NCBI GenBank assembly: GCA_030040395.1 | Contig: JASHTU010000481.1 | Span: 1-8,231 of the forward strand | Direction: 5' to 3' | From: Acidobacteriaceae bacterium | GTDB taxonomy: Bacteria > Acidobacteriota > Terriglobia > Terriglobales > Acidobacteriaceae | DNA: 8,231 nucleotides | Shown: piece by piece, positions 1-7,008 of the stretch | How positions within the stretch are numbered: the first letter of the stretch is position 1 | Layout: every line of letters starts with the position of its first letter | The notes under the pieces: model-generated | What the model was told of the DNA's origin: nothing | Database searches by the model: none | Seen by the model: only the letters and a program-made list of their open reading frames with translations | Program-made: the position numbers and the translations under genes

Positions 1-1303
1 CGGCGCGGCGATGGTGAGAATGCCGGGCAAGGCGCTGCTTCCGGGGCTCGTCAATGCGCATTCGCATAGCTTTCAGCGGTTGATTCGTGGCTCCGCCGAG
101 CATTGCGGGCCCAACGGGGATGATTTCTGGGCGTGGCGCAACCTGATTTACCAAGCCGCGTCGCCTCTCGAACCAGAAGACGTCTTCGACGTGGCGCGCA
201 TGGCTTTTCTCGAAATGGCGCTCTCGGGAATCACCGCGGTGGGCGAGTTCCATTATGTGCACGCGCGGCCCGATGGCGCGCCCTACGACGATCCCAACCT
301 GTTGGCCAAGCGGGTGATCGAAGCCGCCAATTCCTTGGGCCTGCGCATCTGCATGTTGCGCGCGGCTTACGCGCGCGCCGGCTACGATCTGCCTCAGGAT
401 GCCGGGCAGCAACGCTTTTATGAGAGCGGCGACGAATATTTGAGGAACGTCGAATATTTGGCGGCCGAACTTCTCAACGCGCCATCCACAGTCTCCATGG
501 GCGTGGCGCCACACAGCGTCCGCGGCGTGAAGCTGGATGCTTTGGCGCGCATTGCGGAATGGGCCGAGGTTCGCGGCCTGCCCATCCACCTGCACGCCGC
601 AGAGCAGGCCGCCGAAATCGCCGCGTGCGAGCGCGAGCATGGCGACCCACCCATCCGTTTGCTGGCCCGCTATGGTCTGCTTTCGAACCGCATGACGCTG
701 GTGCACGCCATCCATACGGCGCCTGACGAATTGGAGGCCATTGCCGGCGCCGGCGCCATCATCTGCGCCTGCCCCACCACCGAGCGCAATCTCGGCGATG
801 GAATTATTGACGCCCAGAGCGCCATCGAACGGGGAATTCTCTTTTGCTTTGGCTCCGACAGCCAGGCGAACATTCATCTGCTCGAAGACGCTCGGGAGCT
901 GGATTATCATTTGCGGCTCCAGCGGCGACGCCGCGTGCTGCTGGATGGGATCGACGGTGAAGACATCTCGTCGCGCCTCTTCCGCTACGCCACCCAAGGC
1001 GGCGCAACCAGCCTGGGTCTGAGCTCCGGAGCGCTGGAAGCGGGGCGGCCGGCTGATTTCTTCACCATCGGTCTGGACGATGTTTCGATCGCCGGCGTCG
1101 CTCCCCGCGAGCTGTTGCCGATGGTTGTCTTCGGCCTGGAGCGCACTGCAATTCGTGACGTGACGATCGACGGACGCATGGTGGTTCGCGAGGGACGTCA
1201 CGCGCAAGGGGAAGAAATTATTTCCCGCTATCGGGAGCTCGCAGGCCGCCTTGAATCAGGGTTGATTGGGCGGGATTTTCAGGCGGCGATACAGCGGTTC
1301 TGA
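1..1303 (+). CDS. hutF: Formimidoylglutamate deiminase (N-formimino-L-glutamate deiminase), 5'-partial
   Basis: This amidohydrolase-superfamily enzyme deiminates N-formimino-L-glutamate to N-formyl-L-glutamate and ammonia, the fourth step of the five-step histidine degradation route, in the cytosol. The first ATG in view is at 11, but the frame is open to the left edge and the family's usual N-terminal segment of about 45 residues before the metal motif is absent, so the true start lies upstream. Counting from the ATG at 11, the metal-ligand pattern is complete: HSH (H17, H19), HLHAAEQ (H195), LVHAIHT (H232/H235) and FGSDSQ (D283). CPTTERNLGDG and the LRLQRRRR stretch after the SDS motif closely match HutF rather than HutI or chlorohydrolases. 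The C-terminal return to the small beta domain (GRPADFF...) is present and the protein ends normally. It is followed after 90 bp by hutH. Confidence in the family is high; the substrate is inferred from motif similarity and the hut context. Confidence 0.93.
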   Translation, partial: GAAMVRMPGKALLPGLVNAHSHSFQRLIRGSAEHCGPNGDDFWAWRNLIYQAASPLEPEDVFDVARMAFLEMALSGITAVGEFHYVHARPDGAPYDDPNLLAKRVIEAANSLGLRICMLRAAYARAGYDLPQDAGQQRFYESGDEYLRNVEYLAAELLNAPSTVSMGVAPHSVRGVKLDALARIAEWAEVRGLPIHLHAAEQAAEIAACEREHGDPPIRLLARYGLLSNRMTLVHAIHTAPDELEAIAGAGAIICACPTTERNLGDGIIDAQSAIERGILFCFGSDSQANIHLLEDARELDYHLRLQRRRRVLLDGIDGEDISSRLFRYATQGGATSLGLSSGALEAGRPADFFTIGLDDVSIAGVAPRELLPMVVFGLERTAIRDVTIDGRMVVREGRHAQGEEIISRYRELAGRLESGLIGRDFQAAIQRF

Positions 1304-1358
1304 ACCCAGGAAACCATGCAACCGCCGCCAAAACGCAGTTATAAGCGTGGATTGTCCA

Positions 1359-1387
1359 TTCACTCCCGGGCGGCTTCTCCATAGAAT
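1359..1387 (+). promoter_or_regulatory. Predicted leaderless promoter of hutH
   Basis: A -10 hexamer TAGAAT (1382-1387, 5 of 6 to TATAAT) lies exactly six bases before the hutH ATG at 1394. A -35-like TTCACT (1359-1364, 4 of 6 to TTGACA) sits at the ideal 17-bp spacing. Transcription would start at or next to the A of the start codon. No Shine-Dalgarno-like purine run precedes the ATG, which agrees with a leaderless message. The coaBC start in this window has the same geometry. This is a prediction from sequence only. Confidence 0.55.
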
Positions 1388-1393
1388 GACTCC

Positions 1394-2929
1394 ATGGTTC
1401 AGCTAGATGGTAAAAGCCTGAAGCTGGAAGAAGTTATTGCCGTTTCTTACAGCAACGCTAAAGTTTGCATTTCTCCATCCGGCATCGAGAACATGTCCTC
1501 CTCCCGCCGCTTTGTGGAGGCAGCGGTGCGCAGCGGCCAACCGGTATATGCGCTGAATACAGGCGTCGGTTTGTTGGCGGACATCGCTTTGGACACCTCG
1601 GAGATCGAGGCGATGCAGGTGAATCTGGTGCGCTCCCACTGCTGCGGCGTGGGCGAGCCGCTGGAACGCGAGGTGGTGCGCGGGCTAATGGTGATCCGCG
1701 CCAACGTGCTGGCCAAGGGATGCTCGGGGATACGGCCGGTGATCGCGGAGCGCCTCTGCGATTTGTTGAATTACGACATTACGCCCGTGATTCCGGCTCG
1801 CGGCAGCGTGGGAGCCAGCGGCGATCTGGCCCCGCTGGCGCATATGGCGCTCACCCTGATCGGCGAAGGCGAAGCGGAGTTCGAGGGCGAAGTGCGGCCG
1901 GCGCTCGATTGCTTACGCGCGGTGGGCCTGGAGCCTCTCAAACTCGAGGCCAAGGAAGGCATATCGCTGCTCAATGGTACGCAGGCCATGCTTTCCATCG
2001 CCTGCCTGCAGATGCACGAACTGGAAAAGCTTTTTGTGGCCGCGCAAACCGCCGCGGCGCTAACCATGGAAGCCCTGCGCGGCACGCCCGTTGCTTTCGA
2101 TGCGCGGCTGCACGCGGTGCGCCCCCATCCCGGACAGATTCACAGCGCGGCGCACATGCGGCGCCTTCTCGCAGACAGCGGCATCCCTCGCATGCAGGGG
2201 CAAAGCCGGCGCATTCAAGACGCCTATTGCCTCCGCTGCATTCCCCAGGTCCATGGCGCCGCGTGGGATGCCTTGCGGGAGGCGCGCCGCGTCTTCGAAA
2301 TCGAGTTGAATAGCGCCACCGACAATCCGCTGGTCTTCGACGAAGAAATCCTTTCCGGTGGCAATTTCCACGGCGCTCCGCTGGCGCTGAGCATCGATTT
2401 CCTCGCCATCGCTCTTTGCCAACTCGCCGGCATCTCGGAGCGGCGCATCGAGCGGCTTGTCAATCCCAGCCTCAATGAAGGGCTTCCCGCGTTCCTGGCT
2501 GCATCGCCCGGCTTGGAGTCGGGCTTGATGATGGCGCAGGTGACCGCGGCCGCGCTCTTCGCGGAGATGCGCGTGCTGGCCACGCCCGCATCCGTAGGCT
2601 CGCTGCCCACCAGCGGAAACCAGGAAGATTTTGTGAGCATGGGCATGACCTCCGCGCTCAAACTGGCGCAGTCAGTTGACCTAGCGCGCAAAATTGTCGC
2701 CATCGAACTGCTGGCTGCCACGCGCGCCATTGACCTGCGCGAAGACGTTTCCACTGCGCCCGTGCTCCGCGAGGCGATTCGCCGCTTTCGCGACCACGTT
2801 CCGGGTTGGACGCAGGACTGCGTGCTTTCCGGTCCCATCAGCAAGGCGGAGAAGTTCATCGCCGACGGTTGGCTCAGCGATATCGACTTGCAGGACGCGA
2901 TGGCGCAACCCAGCGGCGTCGAGGTGTGA
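1394..2929 (+). CDS. hutH: Histidine ammonia-lyase (histidase)
   Basis: HutH removes ammonia from L-histidine to give trans-urocanate, the first committed step of histidine catabolism; it is a cytosolic homotetramer in known members. The 511-residue length is typical. The GSVGASGDLAPLAH signature is intact, with A141-S142-G143 forming the self-made MIO electrophile (equivalent to Ala142-Ser143-Gly144 of Pseudomonas putida HutH). Y52 in YALNTGVG matches the catalytic Tyr53, and H82 in NLVRSHCCG matches His83, the residue associated with histidine rather than Phe/Tyr specificity. Also present are NGTQAM, IQDAYCLRCIPQVHG, SATDNPL and GGNFHG. The later active-site loop reads GNQEDFVSMG, with F413 where P. 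putida and B. subtilis histidases have His, while E411 is kept. The start at 1394 is chosen because an alternative ATG at 1386 is out of frame and a -10 box ends six bases upstream. The gene ends in a short tandem repeat that repeats the stop codon. Confidence 0.96.
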   Translation: MVQLDGKSLKLEEVIAVSYSNAKVCISPSGIENMSSSRRFVEAAVRSGQPVYALNTGVGLLADIALDTSEIEAMQVNLVRSHCCGVGEPLEREVVRGLMVIRANVLAKGCSGIRPVIAERLCDLLNYDITPVIPARGSVGASGDLAPLAHMALTLIGEGEAEFEGEVRPALDCLRAVGLEPLKLEAKEGISLLNGTQAMLSIACLQMHELEKLFVAAQTAAALTMEALRGTPVAFDARLHAVRPHPGQIHSAAHMRRLLADSGIPRMQGQSRRIQDAYCLRCIPQVHGAAWDALREARRVFEIELNSATDNPLVFDEEILSGGNFHGAPLALSIDFLAIALCQLAGISERRIERLVNPSLNEGLPAFLAASPGLESGLMMAQVTAAALFAEMRVLATPASVGSLPTSGNQEDFVSMGMTSALKLAQSVDLARKIVAIELLAATRAIDLREDVSTAPVLREAIRRFRDHVPGWTQDCVLSGPISKAEKFIADGWLSDIDLQDAMAQPSGVEV

Positions 2930-2961
2930 ATCGCAGCGTGAATCGCAGCTTGAATTGCCGC
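2926..2961 (+). repeat. 12-bp tandem repeat, three copies, across the hutH stop codon
   Basis: The unit GTGAATCGCAGC occurs perfectly at 2926-2937 and 2938-2949, followed by a third copy at 2950-2961 with three mismatches (TTGAATTGCCGC). Because the unit is four codons long, the hutH stop TGA (2927-2929) is repeated in frame at 2939 and 2951, and a TAG follows in frame at 2969. Readthrough would add only Ile-Ala-Ala before the next stop. It probably arose by local slippage duplication. The rest of the 167-bp gap to the next gene shows no convincing promoter or terminator. Confidence 0.8.
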
Positions 2962-3096
2962 TTCGAGATAGACTGAGAACAAGGAATCGAAGGCGCCGAA
3001 CAGGGATGGCGCGTTTTGCGATTCGATGCGGCGGTCAAGGGCCGTTCAACAGCGGTTGTAGCTCTTGGATCCACTAAAGCGTTCGAGATTCTGCGT

Positions 3097-3996
3097 ATGA
3101 AGAGCATCCTGTTTTTGGCCCTGTCGGTTTGCAGCGTGATTTTCTGCGCTGTGTGGGCCATGGAAGTGTATCGCAATCGCAAGGCGTCGCTGCCCAGGGT
3201 GCGCGACTGCGTCATCGGCCTCGTCATGCTCTTCTTCGACACTCTCGGCATCGGGTGCTTCGCTCCCACCACGGCCGTTTACAAGCTCTGGAACTTGGTG
3301 CCTGACGAAGATATTCCAGGCACACTCAACATCGGCATCACGCTGCCCGCTGTTGCCGAGGGTCTCATCTTTATGTCCATCGTCGATGTGGACATCAAGA
3401 CCCTGGTGTTGATGATTATCGCGGCGTCTCTGGGCGCCTGGCTGGGCGCCGGTGTCGTTGCCGGCTGGCCGCGGCGAAAGATTCAGATCGGCTTGGGCGT
3501 GACGCTGCTGGTGACGGCTGGGTTCATGCTTATGACGATCTTTCACCTGCTGCCCATCGGCGGCAACCTGCTCGGCCTCCAGGGATACAAACTGACTATC
3601 GGCATTGCCGCCAATCTGGTTCTGGGAGCCTTGATGACCCTGGGCATCGGTTTCTTCGCTCCCTGCATGGTGGTGGTGTACCTGCTGGGCATGAGCCCCA
3701 TCGCGGCTTTTCCCATCATGATGGGCTCGGTGGCGTATCTGGGCACCATCGGCAGCATCCGCTTCATTCGCAAACAGCGCTATTGCTGGAAGCCGGCCAT
3801 CGGCATGACCATCGGCGGCGTCCCTGGCGTTTTGCTGGCGGCGTATCTGGTGCGTTCGCTGCCTTTGAGACCGCTGAGATGGCTGGTTTTTGTGGTCATC
3901 ATTTATACCGCGGTGATGATGCTGCGGTCGGCGATTAAAGAACGTTCCCCGCAACTGGCGCAGCCTGCGCCGGGCGAGCTCGAAGCCCAGGCTTAG
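3097..3996 (+). CDS. TauE/SafE-family (TSUP) integral membrane permease, substrate unknown
   Basis: The product is a 299-residue inner-membrane protein with about eight or nine hydrophobic segments and short polar loops. It shows the two-fold internal duplication typical of the TauE/SafE (TSUP) superfamily. TLGIGCFAP (residues 49-57) is echoed by TLGIGFFAP (181-189). A Gly/Ala-rich helix, a basic or proline loop and a second helix at about 107-145 (LGAWLGAG...PRRKI...FML) recur at about 237-276 (GGVPGVLLAAYL...LPLRPLRW...MML). Family members export or import sulfite, sulfonates and other small organic anions. The start at 3097 is preferred because it leads straight into the first membrane helix; an in-frame ATG at 3016 would add 27 unlikely residues. 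No strong ribosome site is seen. It lies between hutH and hisC, so a role in moving histidine, urocanate or a breakdown product is possible but is only inferred from position. Confidence 0.78.
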   Translation: MKSILFLALSVCSVIFCAVWAMEVYRNRKASLPRVRDCVIGLVMLFFDTLGIGCFAPTTAVYKLWNLVPDEDIPGTLNIGITLPAVAEGLIFMSIVDVDIKTLVLMIIAASLGAWLGAGVVAGWPRRKIQIGLGVTLLVTAGFMLMTIFHLLPIGGNLLGLQGYKLTIGIAANLVLGALMTLGIGFFAPCMVVVYLLGMSPIAAFPIMMGSVAYLGTIGSIRFIRKQRYCWKPAIGMTIGGVPGVLLAAYLVRSLPLRPLRWLVFVVIIYTAVMMLRSAIKERSPQLAQPAPGELEAQA

Positions 3997-4047
3997 AGTT
4001 GCAGCCCGGAGCACGAATCTTGCGCATGAATTGATTGGAATCAGCCC

Positions 4048-5184
4048 ATGGATGCGAGCACGCTGAACAAAGCGAAGCTGTTTCTCGACGCCTTGCGGCC
4101 CGAAATCCGCGACCTGCCCCGCTACAACGCGGGACTGTCGATCGAATATGTGCGCAAGCATTACGACGTTGCCCAAATCGCCAAGTTGGGCAGCAATGAG
4201 AATCCCTATGGCCCCAGTCCGAAGGTTCTCGAGGCCATCGTTCAGGCCGCGGCGCAAGCGGCTCTCTATCCCGAGCCTTCCTGCGACCCGCTGCGCGAGG
4301 TAATCTCGAACCGCCTCGGGGTTGCGCCGGAGCGGTTCATCTTCGGCAACGGCTCCGAAGACATGATTGCCACTTCCGTGCATACTTTTGTCGCTCCGGG
4401 TGAGCAAGTGGTCACCTTCGCTCCCGCCTTCGGCCTTCACGTCATCTGGCCGCGTTCAGTGGGCGCTCAAGTCTGCGCCGTCCCGGTAGACAGCGCCTAT
4501 GCGCCGGACATCGACGCGCTTCTTGCCGCAGTTACGCCCCGGACGCGCATGGTCATCTTCGGCAATCCTTCGAACCCGGTCGGCACTTCCGTCACCGCTG
4601 ACGGCTTGCGCCGCATTCTCGCGCATCTTTCGCCGGAGACGCTGCTGGTCTTCGATGAGGCGTATCGCGAATACGCCTCCGCCCATCCGGATTACCCGGA
4701 TTTCTTCGCCGTTCTGAACCGCGAGGCGGAGAGTCCGTGGCTCATCCTGCGCACCTTTTCGAAAGCGTATGGGCTGGCGGGATTGCGGGTCGGCTACGCC
4801 ATCGCCTCCGATCCCGAACTGATCGATTTGATGGATCGCGTTCGCGCGCCGTTCAATGTAAACCGGCTGGCCCAGATTGCCGCCATTGCCGCGCTAGACG
4901 ATATGGCCTACGTAGAGCAGGTTGTGGCGCGCACCATCAAGGAGCGCGGCCGCATGAGGGCGGAACTCGAATCGCTCGGCTATCGGGTTGCGCCTTCGCT
5001 GGCCAACTTTGTCTTTGTGCAGGCGCGCGAAAATGCGGTGGACTTGGCCAAGCGCCTGCTGACGCGTGGCGTCATCGTGAAGCCGTGGCAGGAGCCTGCG
5101 TATCAGGACCACTTGCGCGTGAGCATCGGCTTGCCTGCGGACAACGAACAATTTCTGGATGCGTGGGTTTTGCTGGCTCAGTAG
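4048..5184 (+). CDS. hisC: Histidinol-phosphate aminotransferase family protein (HisC-like, PLP-dependent)
   Basis: This is a 378-residue fold-type I aminotransferase. In histidine biosynthesis HisC converts imidazole-acetol phosphate and glutamate to L-histidinol phosphate and 2-oxoglutarate. The sequence has the HisC opening (LGSNENPYGPSP), GNGSED for cofactor phosphate, GNPSNPVG (N173), FDEAYREYA (D203, Y206), the PLP lysine K239 in TFSKAYGLAGLRVGYA with R247, and the substrate-carboxylate arginine R357 in HLRVSIGL. All key residues are present, so the enzyme should be active. It begins 51 bp after the permease with only a weak GGA as ribosome site. A biosynthetic enzyme inside a degradation cluster is unexpected. 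It may be the genome's real HisC, or a paralogue that transaminates histidine, an aromatic amino acid or an imidazole keto acid; HisC-like enzymes are known to have overlapping aromatic activity. The family call is firm and the exact substrate is not. Confidence 0.85.
   Translation: MDASTLNKAKLFLDALRPEIRDLPRYNAGLSIEYVRKHYDVAQIAKLGSNENPYGPSPKVLEAIVQAAAQAALYPEPSCDPLREVISNRLGVAPERFIFGNGSEDMIATSVHTFVAPGEQVVTFAPAFGLHVIWPRSVGAQVCAVPVDSAYAPDIDALLAAVTPRTRMVIFGNPSNPVGTSVTADGLRRILAHLSPETLLVFDEAYREYASAHPDYPDFFAVLNREAESPWLILRTFSKAYGLAGLRVGYAIASDPELIDLMDRVRAPFNVNRLAQIAAIAALDDMAYVEQVVARTIKERGRMRAELESLGYRVAPSLANFVFVQARENAVDLAKRLLTRGVIVKPWQEPAYQDHLRVSIGLPADNEQFLDAWVLLAQ
4657..4679 (+). repeat. Perfect 9-bp inverted repeat inside hisC
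   Basis: GAGGCGTAT (4657-4665) and ATACGCCTC (4671-4679) are exact reverse complements separated by CGCGA. They could form a stable mRNA hairpin. The site encodes the conserved EAYREYA segment next to the PLP-ring aspartate, so the symmetry may simply reflect codon choice for E-A-Y-x-E-Y-A. Confidence 0.6.
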
Positions 5185-5187
5185 ATT

Positions 5188-5193
5188 TATAAT
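5188..5193 (+). promoter_or_regulatory. Predicted -10 element of an internal hutU promoter
   Basis: A perfect TATAAT begins four bases after the hisC TAG stop, in an AT-rich patch that stands out from its GC-rich surroundings. The best -35 candidate is weak (TGGGTT at 5164-5169, 18-bp spacing, inside hisC). If it is used, transcription would begin near 5200 and give a leader of about 40 bases. That leader could fold CGCCG-CAC-CGGCG (5196-5208) or pair through the self-complementary GGCGCGCGCC (5205-5214). Confidence 0.4.
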
Positions 5194-5228
5194 TTCGCCG
5201 CACCGGCGCGCGCCAATTTTCAACCACT

Positions 5229-5233
5229 GGAGG
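5229..5233 (+). promoter_or_regulatory. Canonical Shine-Dalgarno site of hutU
   Basis: GGAGG lies eight bases before the ATG at 5242. It is the only strong ribosome-binding site seen before any gene in the window and it fixes the hutU start, including the unusual N-terminal extension. Confidence 0.85.
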
Positions 5234-5241
5234 ACAGAGTT

Positions 5242-7008
5242 ATGCCGTCAACCATTGAACTCACCGCCGCGGCCCATAAATCCCAGACCGCTACGCGCCG
5301 CTTCGATCCCTCCCGCCATATCCGCGCCCCGCGCGGCTCCGAGCTCACTTGCAAGAACTGGCTGAGCGAAGCGGCGTTCCGCATGATCCAGAACAACCTG
5401 GATCCCGAGGTGGCTGAGGCGCCGGCCAGCCTGACCGTCTATGGAGGCATCGGCCGCGCCGCGCGCAACTGGGAGTGTTTCGACGAGATCCTGCGCCGCC
5501 TGAAGGAGCTTGAGCCGAACGAAACCCTCCTCATCCAGTCGGGCAAACCGGTGGGCGTCTTTCAAACCCATCCCGACGCCCCGCGCGTTCTGTTGGCCAA
5601 TTCCAACCTCGTCCCTGCGTGGAGCACCTGGCAGCACTTCCACGAGCTCGACCGCAAGGGCCTCATTATGTTCGGGCAGATGACCGCCGGCAGTTGGATT
5701 TACATTGGCTCGCAGGGCATTGTGCAAGGCACCTACGAGACCTTTGCCGAGGCCGGCCGCCGCCATTATGGAGGCGATCTCAGCGGGCGCTGGATTCTTA
5801 CCGCGGGCCTGGGCGGCATGGGCGGAGCGCAGCCTTTGGCGGCAACCTTTGCCGGCGCGGTGTCGCTCGTGATTGAATGCCAGCAATCGCGCATCGATTT
5901 TCGCCTGCGCTCACGTTATCTCGACAAGCAGGCGCGCGACCTTGACAATGCGCTCGAGCTGGTGAATCACTATTGTGAGCGCAAAGAAGCTGTTTCCATC
6001 GGCCTCCTGGGCAACGCCGCCGAGGTTCTTCCCGAGCTGGTGCAGCGCGCGAAAGCCGGCGGCCTTCGTCCCGACCTCGTCACCGACCAGACCTCGGCGC
6101 ACGATCTCATCAACGGTTATCTGCCCATTGGATGGACAGTAGAGCAGTGGAGGGAAACGGCGCAAGACTCCGCGCGGCATGAAGAATTGCGCCGCGCCGC
6201 CGCCGGCTCGTGCGCCGCGCACGTGAGGGCCATGCTCGATTTCTATCAGATGGGCGTCCCCGTCTTCGATTACGGCAACAACATCCGCCAGGTGGCGCTC
6301 GAACAGGGCGTGACGAACGCCTTCGATTTTCCGGGCTTCGTCCCGGCTTACATCCGGCCACTGTTCTGCGAAGGCAAGGGGCCGTTTCGCTGGGTCGCGC
6401 TCTCCGGCGATCCCGAAGACATTTACAAGACCGACGCCAAAATCAAGGAGATTTTTCCGGAAGAGCGACACGTCATCCGCTGGCTGGAAATGGCGCGCGA
6501 GCGCATCGCCTTTCAGGGCCTGCCTGCGCGCATCTGCTGGCTGGGTCTCGGCCAGCGCCATCTCGCCGGCCTCGCCTTCAACGAGATGGTGCGCAACGGC
6601 GAACTCAAAGCGCCCATCGTCATCGGCCGCGATCATCTGGACGCGGGCTCCGTGGCCAGCCCTAACCGCGAAACCGAGGCCATGCGCGATGGTTCCGACG
6701 CCGTCTCCGATTGGCCCCTGCTGAACGCGCTGCTCAACACCGCCTCGGGCGCCACATGGGTCAGCTTCCACCATGGCGGCGGGGTGGGCATGGGCTTCTC
6801 GCAGCACGCCGGCGTGGTCATCGTCTGTGACGGCACAGAGGCGGCCGACGAGCGGATCCGGCGGGTGCTCTTCAACGATCCTGCCAGCGGCGTTATGCGC
6901 CATGCGGATGCCGGCTACGAAAGCGCCGCGCAGACGGCGCGCCAATTCAACCTGAAGCTGCCGCTGCTGCCCAATTATGACGAAACTCCAGACGCAGCGT
7001 CGCGCTGA
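5242..7008 (+). CDS. hutU: Urocanate hydratase (urocanase)
   Basis: HutU adds water to urocanate, giving 4-imidazolone-5-propionate, using tightly bound NAD+ as an electrophile; it is a cytosolic homodimer in characterised members. Similarity to Pseudomonas putida urocanase runs over the whole length: IRAPRG (27-32), [43 protein letters not shown], the NAD-binding [10 protein letters not shown] (189-198), [43 protein letters not shown], and the catalytic cysteine C432 in ARICW (Cys410 in P. putida numbering). The end carries [40 protein letters not shown] and [10 protein letters not shown]. At 588 residues it is about 30 longer than the usual 555-560. This comes from about 15 extra N-terminal residues, a few extra residues between the NAD site and the active-site region, and a longer C-terminal tail. 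The start is supported by GGAGG eight bases upstream. Its stop overlaps the hutD start. Confidence 0.98.
   Translation: MPSTIELTAAAHKSQTATRRFDPSRHIRAPRGSELTCKNWLSEAAFRMIQNNLDPEVAEAPASLTVYGGIGRAARNWECFDEILRRLKELEPNETLLIQSGKPVGVFQTHPDAPRVLLANSNLVPAWSTWQHFHELDRKGLIMFGQMTAGSWIYIGSQGIVQGTYETFAEAGRRHYGGDLSGRWILTAGLGGMGGAQPLAATFAGAVSLVIECQQSRIDFRLRSRYLDKQARDLDNALELVNHYCERKEAVSIGLLGNAAEVLPELVQRAKAGGLRPDLVTDQTSAHDLINGYLPIGWTVEQWRETAQDSARHEELRRAAAGSCAAHVRAMLDFYQMGVPVFDYGNNIRQVALEQGVTNAFDFPGFVPAYIRPLFCEGKGPFRWVALSGDPEDIYKTDAKIKEIFPEERHVIRWLEMARERIAFQGLPARICWLGLGQRHLAGLAFNEMVRNGELKAPIVIGRDHLDAGSVASPNRETEAMRDGSDAVSDWPLLNALLNTASGATWVSFHHGGGVGMGFSQHAGVVIVCDGTEAADERIRRVLFNDPASGVMRHADAGYESAAQTARQFNLKLPLLPNYDETPDAASR

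Noticed and set aside
433..460. The 10-mer CGAATATTTG repeated 18 bases apart in hutF
   Set aside because: It encodes two EYL tripeptides in frame and is explained by similar codons; no further repeat copies were found.
1331..1350. Imperfect symmetry around TTATAA upstream of hutH as a HutC-like operator
   Set aside because: The arms are only four bases, off-centre around the core, and do not match a known HutC site well enough to support a call.
1465..2313. A 282-codon plus-strand frame inside hutH
   Set aside because: It is an Arg/Gly/Ala-rich out-of-frame shadow of hutH without ribosome site or domain.
3006..3077. A possible 23-codon ORF between hutH and the permease
   Set aside because: AGGG is directly against the ATG, too close for a ribosome site, and the peptide has no recognisable feature.
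3016..3096. Upstream in-frame ATG of the permease
   Set aside because: It would add 27 mostly polar residues before the first membrane helix; the ATG at 3097 starts directly with the hydrophobic segment.
4036..4047. TGGAAT six bases before the hisC ATG, as a third leaderless promoter
   Set aside because: It lacks the critical A at the second position of the -10 box and has no -35 at a proper distance, so the spacing match is probably coincidence.
3046..4440. A 464-codon open frame on the minus strand across the permease and the start of hisC
   Set aside because: Its translation is rich in His, Gln, Arg and Asp with no recognisable domain, and it lies opposite two well-supported genes. It is a typical shadow of GC-rich codon use.
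5911..6945. A 344-codon open frame on the minus strand opposite hutU
   Set aside because: It has no recognisable motif and fully overlaps the highly conserved urocanase.
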